Below, one piece after another: positions 1 to 6,971 of a DNA stretch of 8,115 nt. The notes under the pieces are model-generated. The model did no database searches, was not told the DNA's origin, and saw only the letters and a program-made list of their open reading frames with translations. The number at the start of each line of letters is the position of its first letter. Position 1 is the first letter of the stretch. This DNA comes from a bacterium (lineage in GTDB: Bacteria > Ratteibacteria > UBA8468 > B48-G9 > JAFGKM01). The DNA lies in contig DAOOVW010000024.1 in NCBI GenBank assembly GCA_035370465.1, positions 17,520 through 25,634 of the forward strand. The letters are read 5' to 3'. The position numbers and the translations under genes were made by a program.

Positions 1-30
1 AAAAGGGGGAAATTTACACTTTTCACTAAT

Positions 31-80
31 AAGGCCTGTCCGTCGCAATTTCTGGCGGAGAAGGTAGAGATGGATTTCTC
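31..80. repeat. Repeat-like hairpin element at the left edge
   Basis: The 126 bp beyond the SufC-like stop hold no credible gene. A dyad TCCGTC (39-44) / GGCGGA (54-59), with one G-T wobble and a 9-base loop, stands out as GC-rich in AT-rich DNA. It is followed by AAGGTAGAGATGGATTTCTC (61-80). A related block, in opposite orientation, lies in the composite repeat at 3718-3696 on the minus strand (AAGGTAAGTAGAGATTTCTG), sharing GTAGAGAT and TTTCT and also preceded by a dyad. The window start (AAAAGGGGGAAATT, 1-14) similarly recalls 3776-3787. No T-run follows the dyad in the direction of the minus-strand genes, so it is not a clear intrinsic terminator. Confidence 0.45.
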
Positions 81-126
81 TTTGTGTTTTTTTGCCTTTT
101 AGTCAATATAGTTAACAAATAATTAT

Positions 127-846
127 TTACTGGTCCTCGCATTTACATTTTCCGCATTTTTCATATCCATTTTTTCTTATATCCTGAAATATCTTTTCTG
201 GTTCGTCTGAACAACAGAGTTTTCCATTCATAAGAACACATCCTCTTTTTGCAGAAATATATTGTAGAATATAACCAGTATGAGTAATTATTAATGCAGA
301 ACTTCCATTTTTTTTAAAAAATTCATTTAGAACTTTACCCATTATTGAGATATTTTCAATATCAACACCTGATTCTGGCTCATCAAGTAAAAGAAGTTTT
401 GGCTTTTGCAATAGAATTTGAAAAAGTTCAGACCTTTTTTTCTCTCCACCTGAAAAATCAACATTTACATCTCTGTCAAGAAACTCTTTTAAATTTAATT
501 TTTCTGCATAATCAAATATAACATCATCATTTTCTTCAAGATATTTCGCTATTTGATAAAGTTTTACTCCACTTATTTCAGGCGGTTGTTGATACATTAC
601 CCCTATTCCCATTTTTGCTCTTTCACTTACTGTTAAATTTTTTAAACTTTTTCCATCAAATAATATATCTCCCTCTTTTATTTTGTAATCAGAAACACCC
701 ATAATTGATTTTATAAGTGTTGATTTTCCAGAGCCATTTGGTCCAAACATAATAACAATGTCTCCATCTTTTATTGTAAGAGAAAGTTCTTTTAAAATCT
801 CATCTCCCTCTTCTGAAGTAACAATAATTTTATCAACTTTAAGCAT
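127..846 (-). CDS. SufC/SmsC-like ABC ATPase (Fe-S cluster assembly type)
   Basis: A 239-residue soluble ABC ATPase closest to SufC, the ATPase that works with SufB-type scaffolds in Fe-S cluster assembly. It has Walker A GPNGSGKST (35-43), Q-loop region YQQPPEISGVKL (85-96), signature FSGGEKKR (131-138), Walker B LLLLDEP (151-157), D-loop SGVD (159-162) and switch His189. The FSGGEKKR and DEPESGVDIEN wording is SufC-like, and the QxPPEIxGVKL form recalls archaeal and deep-branching SmsC proteins of the minimal SUF-like system. The C-terminus is cysteine-rich: Cys203, Cys211, Cys212, then GYEKCGKCKC (227-236), which might bind metal or a cluster. The ATG at 846 lies inside the end of the MNT-HEPN gene (8-bp overlap); AGGTGA (853-858), six bases upstream, is its ribosome-binding site. 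A SufB/SmsB partner usually follows, but the visible 126 bp downstream is non-coding. A transporter ATPase is less likely because no permease is adjacent. Confidence 0.85.
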   Translation of the reverse strand: MLKVDKIIVTSEEGDEILKELSLTIKDGDIVIMFGPNGSGKSTLIKSIMGVSDYKIKEGDILFDGKSLKNLTVSERAKMGIGVMYQQPPEISGVKLYQIAKYLEENDDVIFDYAEKLNLKEFLDRDVNVDFSGGEKKRSELFQILLQKPKLLLLDEPESGVDIENISIMGKVLNEFFKKNGSSALIITHTGYILQYISAKRGCVLMNGKLCCSDEPEKIFQDIRKNGYEKCGKCKCEDQ

Positions 847-1681
847 TTTTAATCACCTTTTTAACTCTCTCAAGGAAAGTAGGAAATAATTTTTCTACCA
901 GTAAAATAAATTTCTGCATTCTTCTCCATCTTATATCTAAATATTCATGAACAACTATATTACGATATTGTGCTAATGCAGAAAATTCTTCAGCTTCTTC
1001 AGGAGAAAAACCCAAAACTGTACAAAAGACCTTTAATGTTTCTTTATAACTTTGAGGTATTGTTTTTTTCTCTGAGGCAAGAATTATTTTTGAAATATCA
1101 AGACAACCCATTACAAGATTTTCAATCCATCTCTCCAATGCTCTTCTTTTAATACTATTCTGGTTATATTCCTGCCATGTAATGTTTTTCATAATTTCTA
1201 TATCAGTAAACTCATTTTCAAGAAATCTCAAATACTTTAAAATTTCTGCCTTATTTTCAGGAGAAATTGATTTTGCTTTTTCAGATATCCAGTAATACTC
1301 ATCTACAAATTTCCACCAATCCATTGCCTCATAACTAACTTTACATAACAAATTCAAGTAAAGTTTTTTATCAGATATTTTTAATGGTAAACCATCCCTT
1401 AAAATTTTATAAACAAGATCTGGACTTGCTCTATTTAAAACAACAAGGTCAATATTATCTGTCTGTAAAATTTCTACAAGTTCTCCCCATATTTTTTCTT
1501 CTTCTGGATATTCAAAATTTGCCTCTAATTCCATATATTCTACTGGTTTAAAATATATTCCAATGTCCCAATCAGAAATATTTCTTTGTTGTCCAGTTGC
1601 TCTTGAACCAAAAAGAAATGCCATAACAATCTGTGGTTTTGTCTCAAAAAATTTTTTAAGAATTTTTAATTCATTATCCAT
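839..1681 (-). CDS. Single-chain MNT nucleotidyltransferase-HEPN fusion (HepT/MntA type VII toxin-antitoxin-like)
   Basis: A 280-residue fusion of two domains normally encoded by adjacent genes. Residues 1 to about 140 are an MNT-type nucleotidyltransferase. They carry GS (25-26), ten residues, then DWD (37-39), an exact GSX10DXD signature, and a third metal-ligand candidate Asp78 in IDLVVL. From about residue 144 the sequence is an all-helical HEPN domain of the HepT/DUF86 type (KAEILKYLRFLE, ALERWIENLVMGCLDISKII, IPQSYKE). The RNase motif RX4HXY is intact as Arg240-His245-Tyr247 (RNIVVHEY). In known type VII systems HepT is an RNase toxin, and MntA neutralises it by AMPylating the Tyr of this motif. 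Here the modification could act in cis or between protomers. I chose the ATG at 1681 because GAGGA (1688-1692) lies six bases upstream; an in-frame TTG at 1702 would add seven residues but lacks support. Its stop overlaps the SufC-like start by 8 bp. Domains are confident; TA function is inference. Confidence 0.85.
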   Translation of the reverse strand: MDNELKILKKFFETKPQIVMAFLFGSRATGQQRNISDWDIGIYFKPVEYMELEANFEYPEEEKIWGELVEILQTDNIDLVVLNRASPDLVYKILRDGLPLKISDKKLYLNLLCKVSYEAMDWWKFVDEYYWISEKAKSISPENKAEILKYLRFLENEFTDIEIMKNITWQEYNQNSIKRRALERWIENLVMGCLDISKIILASEKKTIPQSYKETLKVFCTVLGFSPEEAEEFSALAQYRNIVVHEYLDIRWRRMQKFILLVEKLFPTFLERVKKVIKNA

Positions 1682-1733
1682 TTTTATTCCTCTTTTGTTC
1701 AATTATTTTACCCTAAATCATAACAAAAGGATA

Positions 1734-1761
1734 ATGTTAAATAAAAAATCAGGAAGGTCAA
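1734..1761 (-). promoter_or_regulatory. Weak candidate sigma-70-type promoter ahead of the MNT-HEPN gene
   Basis: In the 86-bp gap after fhs the minus strand carries TTGACC (1761-1756), five of six bases of a -35 consensus. TAACAT (1739-1734) follows after 16 bases and matches four of six bases of a -10. A second -10-like hexamer, TAAAAT, is at 1710-1705 without a good -35. The sequence is very AT-rich, so such matches are expected by chance. If real, it would let the MNT-HEPN/SufC-like pair be expressed independently of fhs. No terminator is visible in this gap. Confidence 0.22.
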
Positions 1762-1767
1762 AAATAC

Positions 1768-3462
1768 TTAAAATAAACCAACTATTTTACCATCTTTATC
1801 AATATCAACTTTCTCACCTGCTGGATGAGAAGGAAGCCCTGGCATGGTTCTCATTTCACCACATAAAGGATAAATAAATCCTGCTCCTGCTGAGACCCTT
1901 ATATCTCTTATTGGCAAAGTAAAACCATCTGGTTTTCCTTTTAAATTTGGGTCGTGGGATAAAGAAAGATGTGTTTTTGCCATACAAATTGGCAAATTCC
2001 CAAATCCCCATTTTGTGTATGTCTTTATTTTCTTTTCTGCTAATGGTGAATATTCTATTTTACCAGCACCATAAATTTTTGTTGCTATTGTTTCAATTTT
2101 CTTTTTTATATCCCAGTTATCTTCATATAAAAACTTAAAATTTTTCTCCTTCTCTGATGCTTTTATAACTTTTTCTGCTAAACCAATTCCACCCTCCCCT
2201 CCTTTTTCCCATACCTCACTTACTTCTACATCATCTGCACCATATTTTAATGATAACTCCTTTAATGTTTCTATTTCTTTTTCTGTGTCAGTTTTAAATT
2301 TATTTATTGCAACAACAACAGGAATTCCAAAATATTTAGCATTTTCAATATGTTTTTGGAGATTACAACTACCCTCTTTTAGTGCTTTTATATTTTCTTC
2401 AATAAGTCCTTTATCAAGTGGTTTTCCCGGGACGACTTTAAATTTACCTGAATGCATTTTTAAAGCCCTAACTGTACAAACAATAACAACACAATCGGGT
2501 CTTAGTCCACTATATCTACATTTAATATCCATAAATTTTTCCATTCCACAATCAGCACCAAATCCACTTTCTGTAACAACATAATCAGATAGTTTCAATG
2601 CAATAAGGTCAGCAATTATTGAACTATTTCCATGTGCAATGTTTGCAAATGGTCCTGCATGAACAAAAACAGGTGTATGTTCTATTGTCTGCATCAAATT
2701 TGGTTTTATAGCATCTTTCAATAGAACTGCCATTGCTCCTGCACATTTTACATCTTCTGCTGTAACTGGTTTCCCATCTTTTGTCTGTGCAACTATAATT
2801 TTTCCTAATTTTTTTCTAAGGTCAAAAATATCTCTTGTTAAGGCGATAATTGCCATAACTTCTGATGCAACTGTTATATCAAAGTTTGTCTCTCTTGGAA
2901 TTCCGTTTTCTTCTCCACCAAGTCCAATAACTATATGTCTCAAAAACCTATCTGAAACATCAACAACTCTTTGCCAGTTTATTGTCAATGGGTCTATATT
3001 AAAAGGATTTCCTTTAAAAACAGAATTATCTACAAATGCTGCAAGTAAATTATGAGCAATACCAACTGCATGAACATCTCCTGTTAAATGTAAATTGAAG
3101 TCATCCATAGGAATTACCTGTGAATATCCACCTCCTGCTGCTCCACCTTTAATTCCAAAAACAGGTCCAAGAGACGGTTGCCTTATGCAGGTAAAAACTT
3201 TTTTATTCAGTTTTCCTATTGCCTGAGAAAGTCCTATTGTTGTCACAGTTTTACCTTCACCAAGAGGAGTTGGAGTTATTGCAGTTATATCTATATATTT
3301 CCCATCTGGTCTATCTTTTATTTTCTCAAGTATATCAAGAGAAACCTTTGCTTTGTAATTACCATATAATTCTAAAAACTTATTATCAATCCCTATTTTC
3401 TCTGCAATTTCTCCAATATGTTTTATTTCTGCTTTTTGTGCAATTTCTAAATCACTTAACAT
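1768..3462 (-). CDS. fhs: Formate-tetrahydrofolate ligase (10-formyltetrahydrofolate synthetase)
   Basis: A 564-residue full-length enzyme (family usually about 555-560) that joins formate to THF using ATP to give 10-formyl-THF. It acts in the cytoplasm, supplying the Wood-Ljungdahl methyl branch and purine/fMet synthesis; the reaction is reversible and can yield ATP. Visible family marks are the P-loop TPLGEGKT (65-72), RQPSLGPVFGIKGG (94-107) followed by AAGGG, PMDDFNLHLTGD (118-129), FMDIKCRYSGLRPD in the middle, and the diagnostic tail MRTMPGLPSHPAGEKVD...GKIVGLF. No key element is missing. The ATG at 3462 is preceded by GGGAG (3470-3474), seven bases upstream. Upstream is a 374-bp spacer with a hairpin repeat, so it may have its own promoter rather than depend on the metF-FNT-hydrolase transcript. 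The next gene begins 86 bp downstream. Identity is near certain; net direction in the cell is inference. Confidence 0.97.
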   Translation of the reverse strand: MLSDLEIAQKAEIKHIGEIAEKIGIDNKFLELYGNYKAKVSLDILEKIKDRPDGKYIDITAITPTPLGEGKTVTTIGLSQAIGKLNKKVFTCIRQPSLGPVFGIKGGAAGGGYSQVIPMDDFNLHLTGDVHAVGIAHNLLAAFVDNSVFKGNPFNIDPLTINWQRVVDVSDRFLRHIVIGLGGEENGIPRETNFDITVASEVMAIIALTRDIFDLRKKLGKIIVAQTKDGKPVTAEDVKCAGAMAVLLKDAIKPNLMQTIEHTPVFVHAGPFANIAHGNSSIIADLIALKLSDYVVTESGFGADCGMEKFMDIKCRYSGLRPDCVVIVCTVRALKMHSGKFKVVPGKPLDKGLIEENIKALKEGSCNLQKHIENAKYFGIPVVVAINKFKTDTEKEIETLKELSLKYGADDVEVSEVWEKGGEGGIGLAEKVIKASEKEKNFKFLYEDNWDIKKKIETIATKIYGAGKIEYSPLAEKKIKTYTKWGFGNLPICMAKTHLSLSHDPNLKGKPDGFTLPIRDIRVSAGAGFIYPLCGEMRTMPGLPSHPAGEKVDIDKDGKIVGLF

Positions 3463-3489
3463 TTTTCTTCTCCCATGTTAAAAATACTG

Positions 3490-3600
3490 TTAAAATTTCT
3501 TTTTTTCTCCTCTCTTCCCATTGTGCTTGGAAAAATTTACAAAATCCTTTATATCTTCTGTTGTGTTATCTGAAACTTCCAAAATCCCCTCTACCCCCCT
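3490..3600 (-). pseudogene. Possible 3' remnant of a small lost gene (TusA-like resemblance, tentative)
   Basis: On the minus strand a frame runs open from just after a TAA inside the repeat (3603-3601) to a TAA at 3492-3490. Its last 29 codons before the stop (3579-3493) read like genuine protein: EVSDNTTEDIKDFVNFSKHN followed by GKRGEKKKF, with codon use like the neighbouring genes. There is no start codon or ribosome-binding site, and the frame enters the GC-rich hairpin repeat upstream. This suggests a gene whose 5' part was lost when the repeat arrived, or by deletion. The pattern ILEVSDN-TTEDIKDFV...G resembles the C-terminal half of TusA/SirA-like sulfur-carrier proteins, but this is only recall on about 30 residues. 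It may equally be chance reading of leader DNA upstream of fhs. Confidence 0.3.
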
Positions 3601-3790
3601 TTAATAAAGGGGGAATTGGGGGATTTCCATCTCCCCTGCGGGGAGAGGCTCATCTATGTACTACGTCCGAGGGGAAAGGATGAGGGGTGCCTTTCTCTCA
3701 GAAATCTCTACTTACCTTGTTTTTTCAAAAAACCGGCTCTCACCTCGAATCATACTCTTTTATCTTAACCTTTTTCAAAGGGGAAATATT
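3581..3790. repeat. Composite GC-rich interspersed repeat with several hairpins
   Basis: This 210-bp block is GC-rich compared with its surroundings, most strongly at 3585-3690. Dyad 1 (3582-3626) has outer arms AAATCCCC/GGGGATTT around an inner 8-bp stem CCCCCTTT (3595-3602) / AAAGGGGG (3606-3613). Dyad 2 is CTCCCC-TGC-GGGGAG (3631-3645). On the minus strand CTCATC and GATGAG form a further possible arm pair near 3650-3682. Next come a perfect 7-bp palindrome GTTTTTT-C-AAAAAAC (3719-3733) and a 5-bp stem CCTTT/AAAGG (3769-3781). Blocks of the form 'cccccttt..aaaggggg' followed by 'ctcccc..ggggag' resemble small non-autonomous interspersed elements (REP/MITE-like) that I recall from intergenic spacers in many bacteria; that is from memory, not a search. 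It separates the hydrolase gene from fhs and, transcribed, could fold strongly and reduce read-through or set an mRNA end. Exact boundaries and target duplications are not clear. Confidence 0.7.
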
Positions 3791-3816
3791 ATTTTCTTTG
3801 TGTCTTATCTAACCAG

Positions 3817-3834
3817 TGTAAGTTAATTCTTACA
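3817..3834 (-). other. Small hairpin just after the hydrolase stop
   Basis: A 6-bp dyad, TGTAAG / CTTACA with an AATTAA loop on the minus strand, begins two bases past the stop codon of the hydrolase gene. No T-run follows it, so it is not a standard intrinsic terminator. It may be a weak stabilising or processing structure, or chance. Confidence 0.25.
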
Positions 3835-3836
3835 TA

Positions 3837-6800
3837 TTAAATTTCTTGGTAAAAAACAATTTCAGGTGTTTTTAATAAACCAGAAGGAACAATTTGATAA
3901 CCGTTATAATATTCTTTTTCACCAGGTGTAAATTGTCCTGGTCCAGTCCATTCTGACCATTTTTCAAACCAGTGGAAAGGACCATGAGAATTTCTTCTAC
4001 TACCAATTACTTCTATTCCAAGTATTATTTCTTCATCATTTTTTGATAAAAATTCTGTAATTTCTACCTCATTTGGTTGCCATGCAATTATCCCTGCCTG
4101 TTGCCCATTTACAAAAATCCTTAAAGCAGTTCCTCTATATTCAGGTATTCTTACAAAAATTCTTTTATTATCATTTTCTATTTTTAATTTAGTCATATAA
4201 GTTAAATTTCCTGAATAAAAAGGTATCCCTTTTTCTGTCCAATCACCAATTTCAATTTCTTCTGGTTTATTAACAATCCTTAAATCATTATTTTTTTCTA
4301 TTTTCACTCCAAATTCCCCTTTTATATAAATTATTTCTAACCCAGGATGATTTTCATTATACTTTGTTTGTAAAATAATTTCATTTTTTCCCAATTTTAA
4401 AACTGATGGGTCAAAATTTATTTTCCTTAATGATTTATCCACCCACCAACCACTTTCCATCTCTTCAGGAAGCATGTATCCATTTATATAAATTTTATAA
4501 AGTTCTGGCTTTTCAATACATATACATAATTCTCCTGATGGAATTTTATCAACAAAAAATTCATATTTTAAATGGATATCCACACTTTTAGGATTTTTAT
4601 TTATTTTCCTTACCCATGGTTGAACCATTGCTCCCCCTCTTTCTTTAATCCCTAAATATCTTCTCACTTTCCTATCAACTCTTAATATCTCATCTTTTTC
4701 ATTCCATCTTTCTTGCCCAATTTTATAATATGGCATATCCAGTACAAGAACATTATCTTCTGATAATTTTATTTCCCATTTGTCCTTTTTAATTTCTTTT
4801 CTTTCAATTTCTTGTAATTTTTCCTTTTTTTTACATTCAATTGATATTTCTTTTTTGGGTATTAAAAATAATTTACTGCCAAGAGGAGCAAAATTCGTTT
4901 TTATTTCATATCCATTTTCTGTTTTATTTATATCGCATTTATAAACATTTCCATTTTCCTGGTCAAATTCTAATGGCTGGTACTTAAATTCAGGAAATCC
5001 TTTTATTATTACATTATCAAATTTCATATTTCTTTCTCTAACAGGTGGAAATTTCTCTTTTTTCCATTCATCTGATGTATTACATAAAAATAAATAATAA
5101 AAATCATCATCTTCTCTTAAAAGATAAAGAATTGGCTGTATTTCTTTTCCTTTTTCATCTAAGATACTTATTCTTCTGGCTTTTTTTTCAATTTTTTTCA
5201 GCCCATCTTCTATATTTTCACCTATATCAAAAATAGATGAAAAATCAAAATTTGCCTTCTCTCCATCAATATATTCAGGAAAATTTTTTATAAATATAAC
5301 TTCGCCACCTTCTTTTTTAAATTCTTTTAGAAGTTTTAATGTTGAATTTCTTATTGTATATAAAGGTGGAACTAAAACTGCCTTATACTCTGCCTTATTA
5401 ACTTTTATTTTTGTCTCTTTACCCTTTTTTACTTTTGCCCATCTTGATAAAATTTCTTCATCTCCATAATCAAAATCTACATGTAAAGATAAAAGTGACT
5501 CACATAATTTCTCAAACATTTTGTCATATTCAACTACTTCCTCTGCCTTTTCTAAATTTTTTTCAATTAAATTTTTGTTTCTATATATTGCCCACATACT
5601 TTCTATTGGATGAAGAACAAGCAGGTCTCTTACTTCATTTCCATTTGTCATAATAAAATTTATCCTTGCAAAATAATCTTCAACCTTTTTGTAAAGATTC
5701 CACCATGGTGACTGATAAAATATACTTGCTGGATAATCCCTTTTTGCTTCCCCTAACATTGTGTACCATGAAAGATGTTGACATCTTAAATTTATCCCAA
5801 GTGCAACCTGCCAATCACCTAATGCCTTATGACCTAAAAATGGAAAATCCCATCCAGTGCATCCATATGTCTCAGTCAATCGCCATTTCCTTCCAAATTG
5901 TCTTGCAACAGAACTTACCTGTTTTGCTGTATTGGAAAATTTTCTGTATTCTGTTAATAAATCCATTCCAGGTGCTTGCATATATTCATAAAACCTTTGA
6001 CAACTTCCAACAACAGATGTTTGTGATATTAATGTGTCTTCTGCGAGAACATGTCCTGTAAATAACAAATTGTTTTCCTCACACCACTTACCTATTTGTT
6101 TTGAAAATGAGGTAGTAAAAAGAAATGTTATACAATCAAAATAATTGTATCGGACTTTTGAAATTTTTTCTCCAACAACATTAAAATAAATTTCTGGTAA
6201 AAAATTTAAAATGTCATACCCATATTTTTTCTTAAAGACATTTGCTAATTTTTCAGTCCATGGTGTATCTATCCCATTATCCTCTAAGAAAAAAGAAGTC
6301 CCATAATTCGGTTCATCTGTAAAAATTCCTGGGATTGTTGAACCAAAATATTTGCCACAATACTTTTTATATTGTTGATGTGTTACTTTTATAAATTCCT
6401 TTACTGCATCTGGATTTAATGTATCTAAATATGTCTGTCCATTATACCAATCACTTTCTTTCTGGATTTTTATAGAAAAAATTAAAATTTTTTCACTTTT
6501 TTTTAATTTTATTTCTTCTCCTTTTTTTACTTTTCTATATTCCTTTATATATGGTCCTTCAAAGTCAGCAATAAAAATTCCTTTCACATCTTTTATATTT
6601 TTTATTTCATTTACATCATCTAAAATTTTCATATCTAAATATCTCATTCTATATTTTTTATTTTTTGTAACTATTCCACCACCTGCTCCACTTGGCCATC
6701 TATCTTCATCATAAAGAAAAGCAAGCATATTTAATTTTTCCCCTTCATCTGCACATGCATTTATATAACTAAACCATTCTTCTGATAAATATGGGGTATC

Positions 6801-6971
6801 AAGTCCTACTCTTGAATGCATAAAAAATCCACCTAATCCCATCTGTTTCATCATTCTTATCTGCCATCTTAACTCCTTTTCTTCTAATTTTCCATTCCAT
6901 GCCCAAAAAGGCGCTCCTCTATAATAACAGCCTGGCTCCTTAAACCCCTCAATTATCTTTTTTATTTCCAT
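3837..6971 (-). CDS. Large GH106-like glycoside hydrolase (alpha-L-rhamnosidase related)
   Basis: A 1044-residue protein resembling the GH106 / alpha-L-rhamnosidase-related hydrolases common in polysaccharide-degrading and candidate-phylum bacteria. The N-terminal part has the family opening APFWAWNGKL (20-29), then GLGGFFMHSRVG (45-56) and YDEDRWPSG (87-95). Barrel-like motifs follow: FTDEP (217-221), TGHVLAED (305-312) and RLTETYG (364-370). Glu220, Glu311 and Glu367 are the likely acidic catalytic candidates, by motif only. The C-terminal third is beta-rich; near residues 930-1010 (RIFVRIPEYRGTALRIFVNG and onward) it looks like a galactose-binding jelly roll. There is no signal peptide or N-terminal hydrophobic segment, so it is predicted cytoplasmic, unlike many secreted relatives. 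The ATG at 6971 is supported by AGGAG at 6977-6981 five bases upstream, and overlaps the FNT stop by 10 bp. Substrate is unknown; rhamnosides are only a family-level guess. A hydrolase inside a C1 operon is unexpected. Confidence 0.72.
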   Translation of the reverse strand: MEIKKIIEGFKEPGCYYRGAPFWAWNGKLEEKELRWQIRMMKQMGLGGFFMHSRVGLDTPYLSEEWFSYINACADEGEKLNMLAFLYDEDRWPSGAGGGIVTKNKKYRMRYLDMKILDDVNEIKNIKDVKGIFIADFEGPYIKEYRKVKKGEEIKLKKSEKILIFSIKIQKESDWYNGQTYLDTLNPDAVKEFIKVTHQQYKKYCGKYFGSTIPGIFTDEPNYGTSFFLEDNGIDTPWTEKLANVFKKKYGYDILNFLPEIYFNVVGEKISKVRYNYFDCITFLFTTSFSKQIGKWCEENNLLFTGHVLAEDTLISQTSVVGSCQRFYEYMQAPGMDLLTEYRKFSNTAKQVSSVARQFGRKWRLTETYGCTGWDFPFLGHKALGDWQVALGINLRCQHLSWYTMLGEAKRDYPASIFYQSPWWNLYKKVEDYFARINFIMTNGNEVRDLLVLHPIESMWAIYRNKNLIEKNLEKAEEVVEYDKMFEKLCESLLSLHVDFDYGDEEILSRWAKVKKGKETKIKVNKAEYKAVLVPPLYTIRNSTLKLLKEFKKEGGEVIFIKNFPEYIDGEKANFDFSSIFDIGENIEDGLKKIEKKARRISILDEKGKEIQPILYLLREDDDFYYLFLCNTSDEWKKEKFPPVRERNMKFDNVIIKGFPEFKYQPLEFDQENGNVYKCDINKTENGYEIKTNFAPLGSKLFLIPKKEISIECKKKEKLQEIERKEIKKDKWEIKLSEDNVLVLDMPYYKIGQERWNEKDEILRVDRKVRRYLGIKERGGAMVQPWVRKINKNPKSVDIHLKYEFFVDKIPSGELCICIEKPELYKIYINGYMLPEEMESGWWVDKSLRKINFDPSVLKLGKNEIILQTKYNENHPGLEIIYIKGEFGVKIEKNNDLRIVNKPEEIEIGDWTEKGIPFYSGNLTYMTKLKIENDNKRIFVRIPEYRGTALRIFVNGQQAGIIAWQPNEVEITEFLSKNDEEIILGIEVIGSRRNSHGPFHWFEKWSEWTGPGQFTPGEKEYYNGYQIVPSGLLKTPEIVFYQEI

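Noticed and set aside
1682..1702. TTG start at 1702 for the MNT-HEPN protein
   Set aside because: It adds only seven residues (MNKRGIK) and removes the GAGGA motif from its position ahead of the ATG at 1681, which is well spaced.
3582..3626. CRISPR repeat or intrinsic terminator
   Set aside because: Only one copy of the unit is present, with no regular spacers, and no T-run follows the stem on the minus strand.
3219..3683. A 154-codon + strand open frame overlapping the 5' end of fhs and the repeat
   Set aside because: It lies mostly antisense to a certain fhs gene, has low-complexity Leu/Phe/Tyr-rich sequence typical of the complement of AT-rich coding DNA, and runs into the hairpin repeat.
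3463..3836. Riboswitch or structured leader (for example folate-responsive) ahead of fhs
   Set aside because: The structure present consists of simple repeat hairpins far from the start codon. I could not recognise a conserved aptamer core, and the bases nearest fhs look unstructured.
5666..6061. A 131-codon + strand open frame inside the hydrolase gene
   Set aside because: It is fully antisense to the hydrolase, matches no family I know, and is explained as a shadow of the coding strand. The other + strand frames fail for the same reason.
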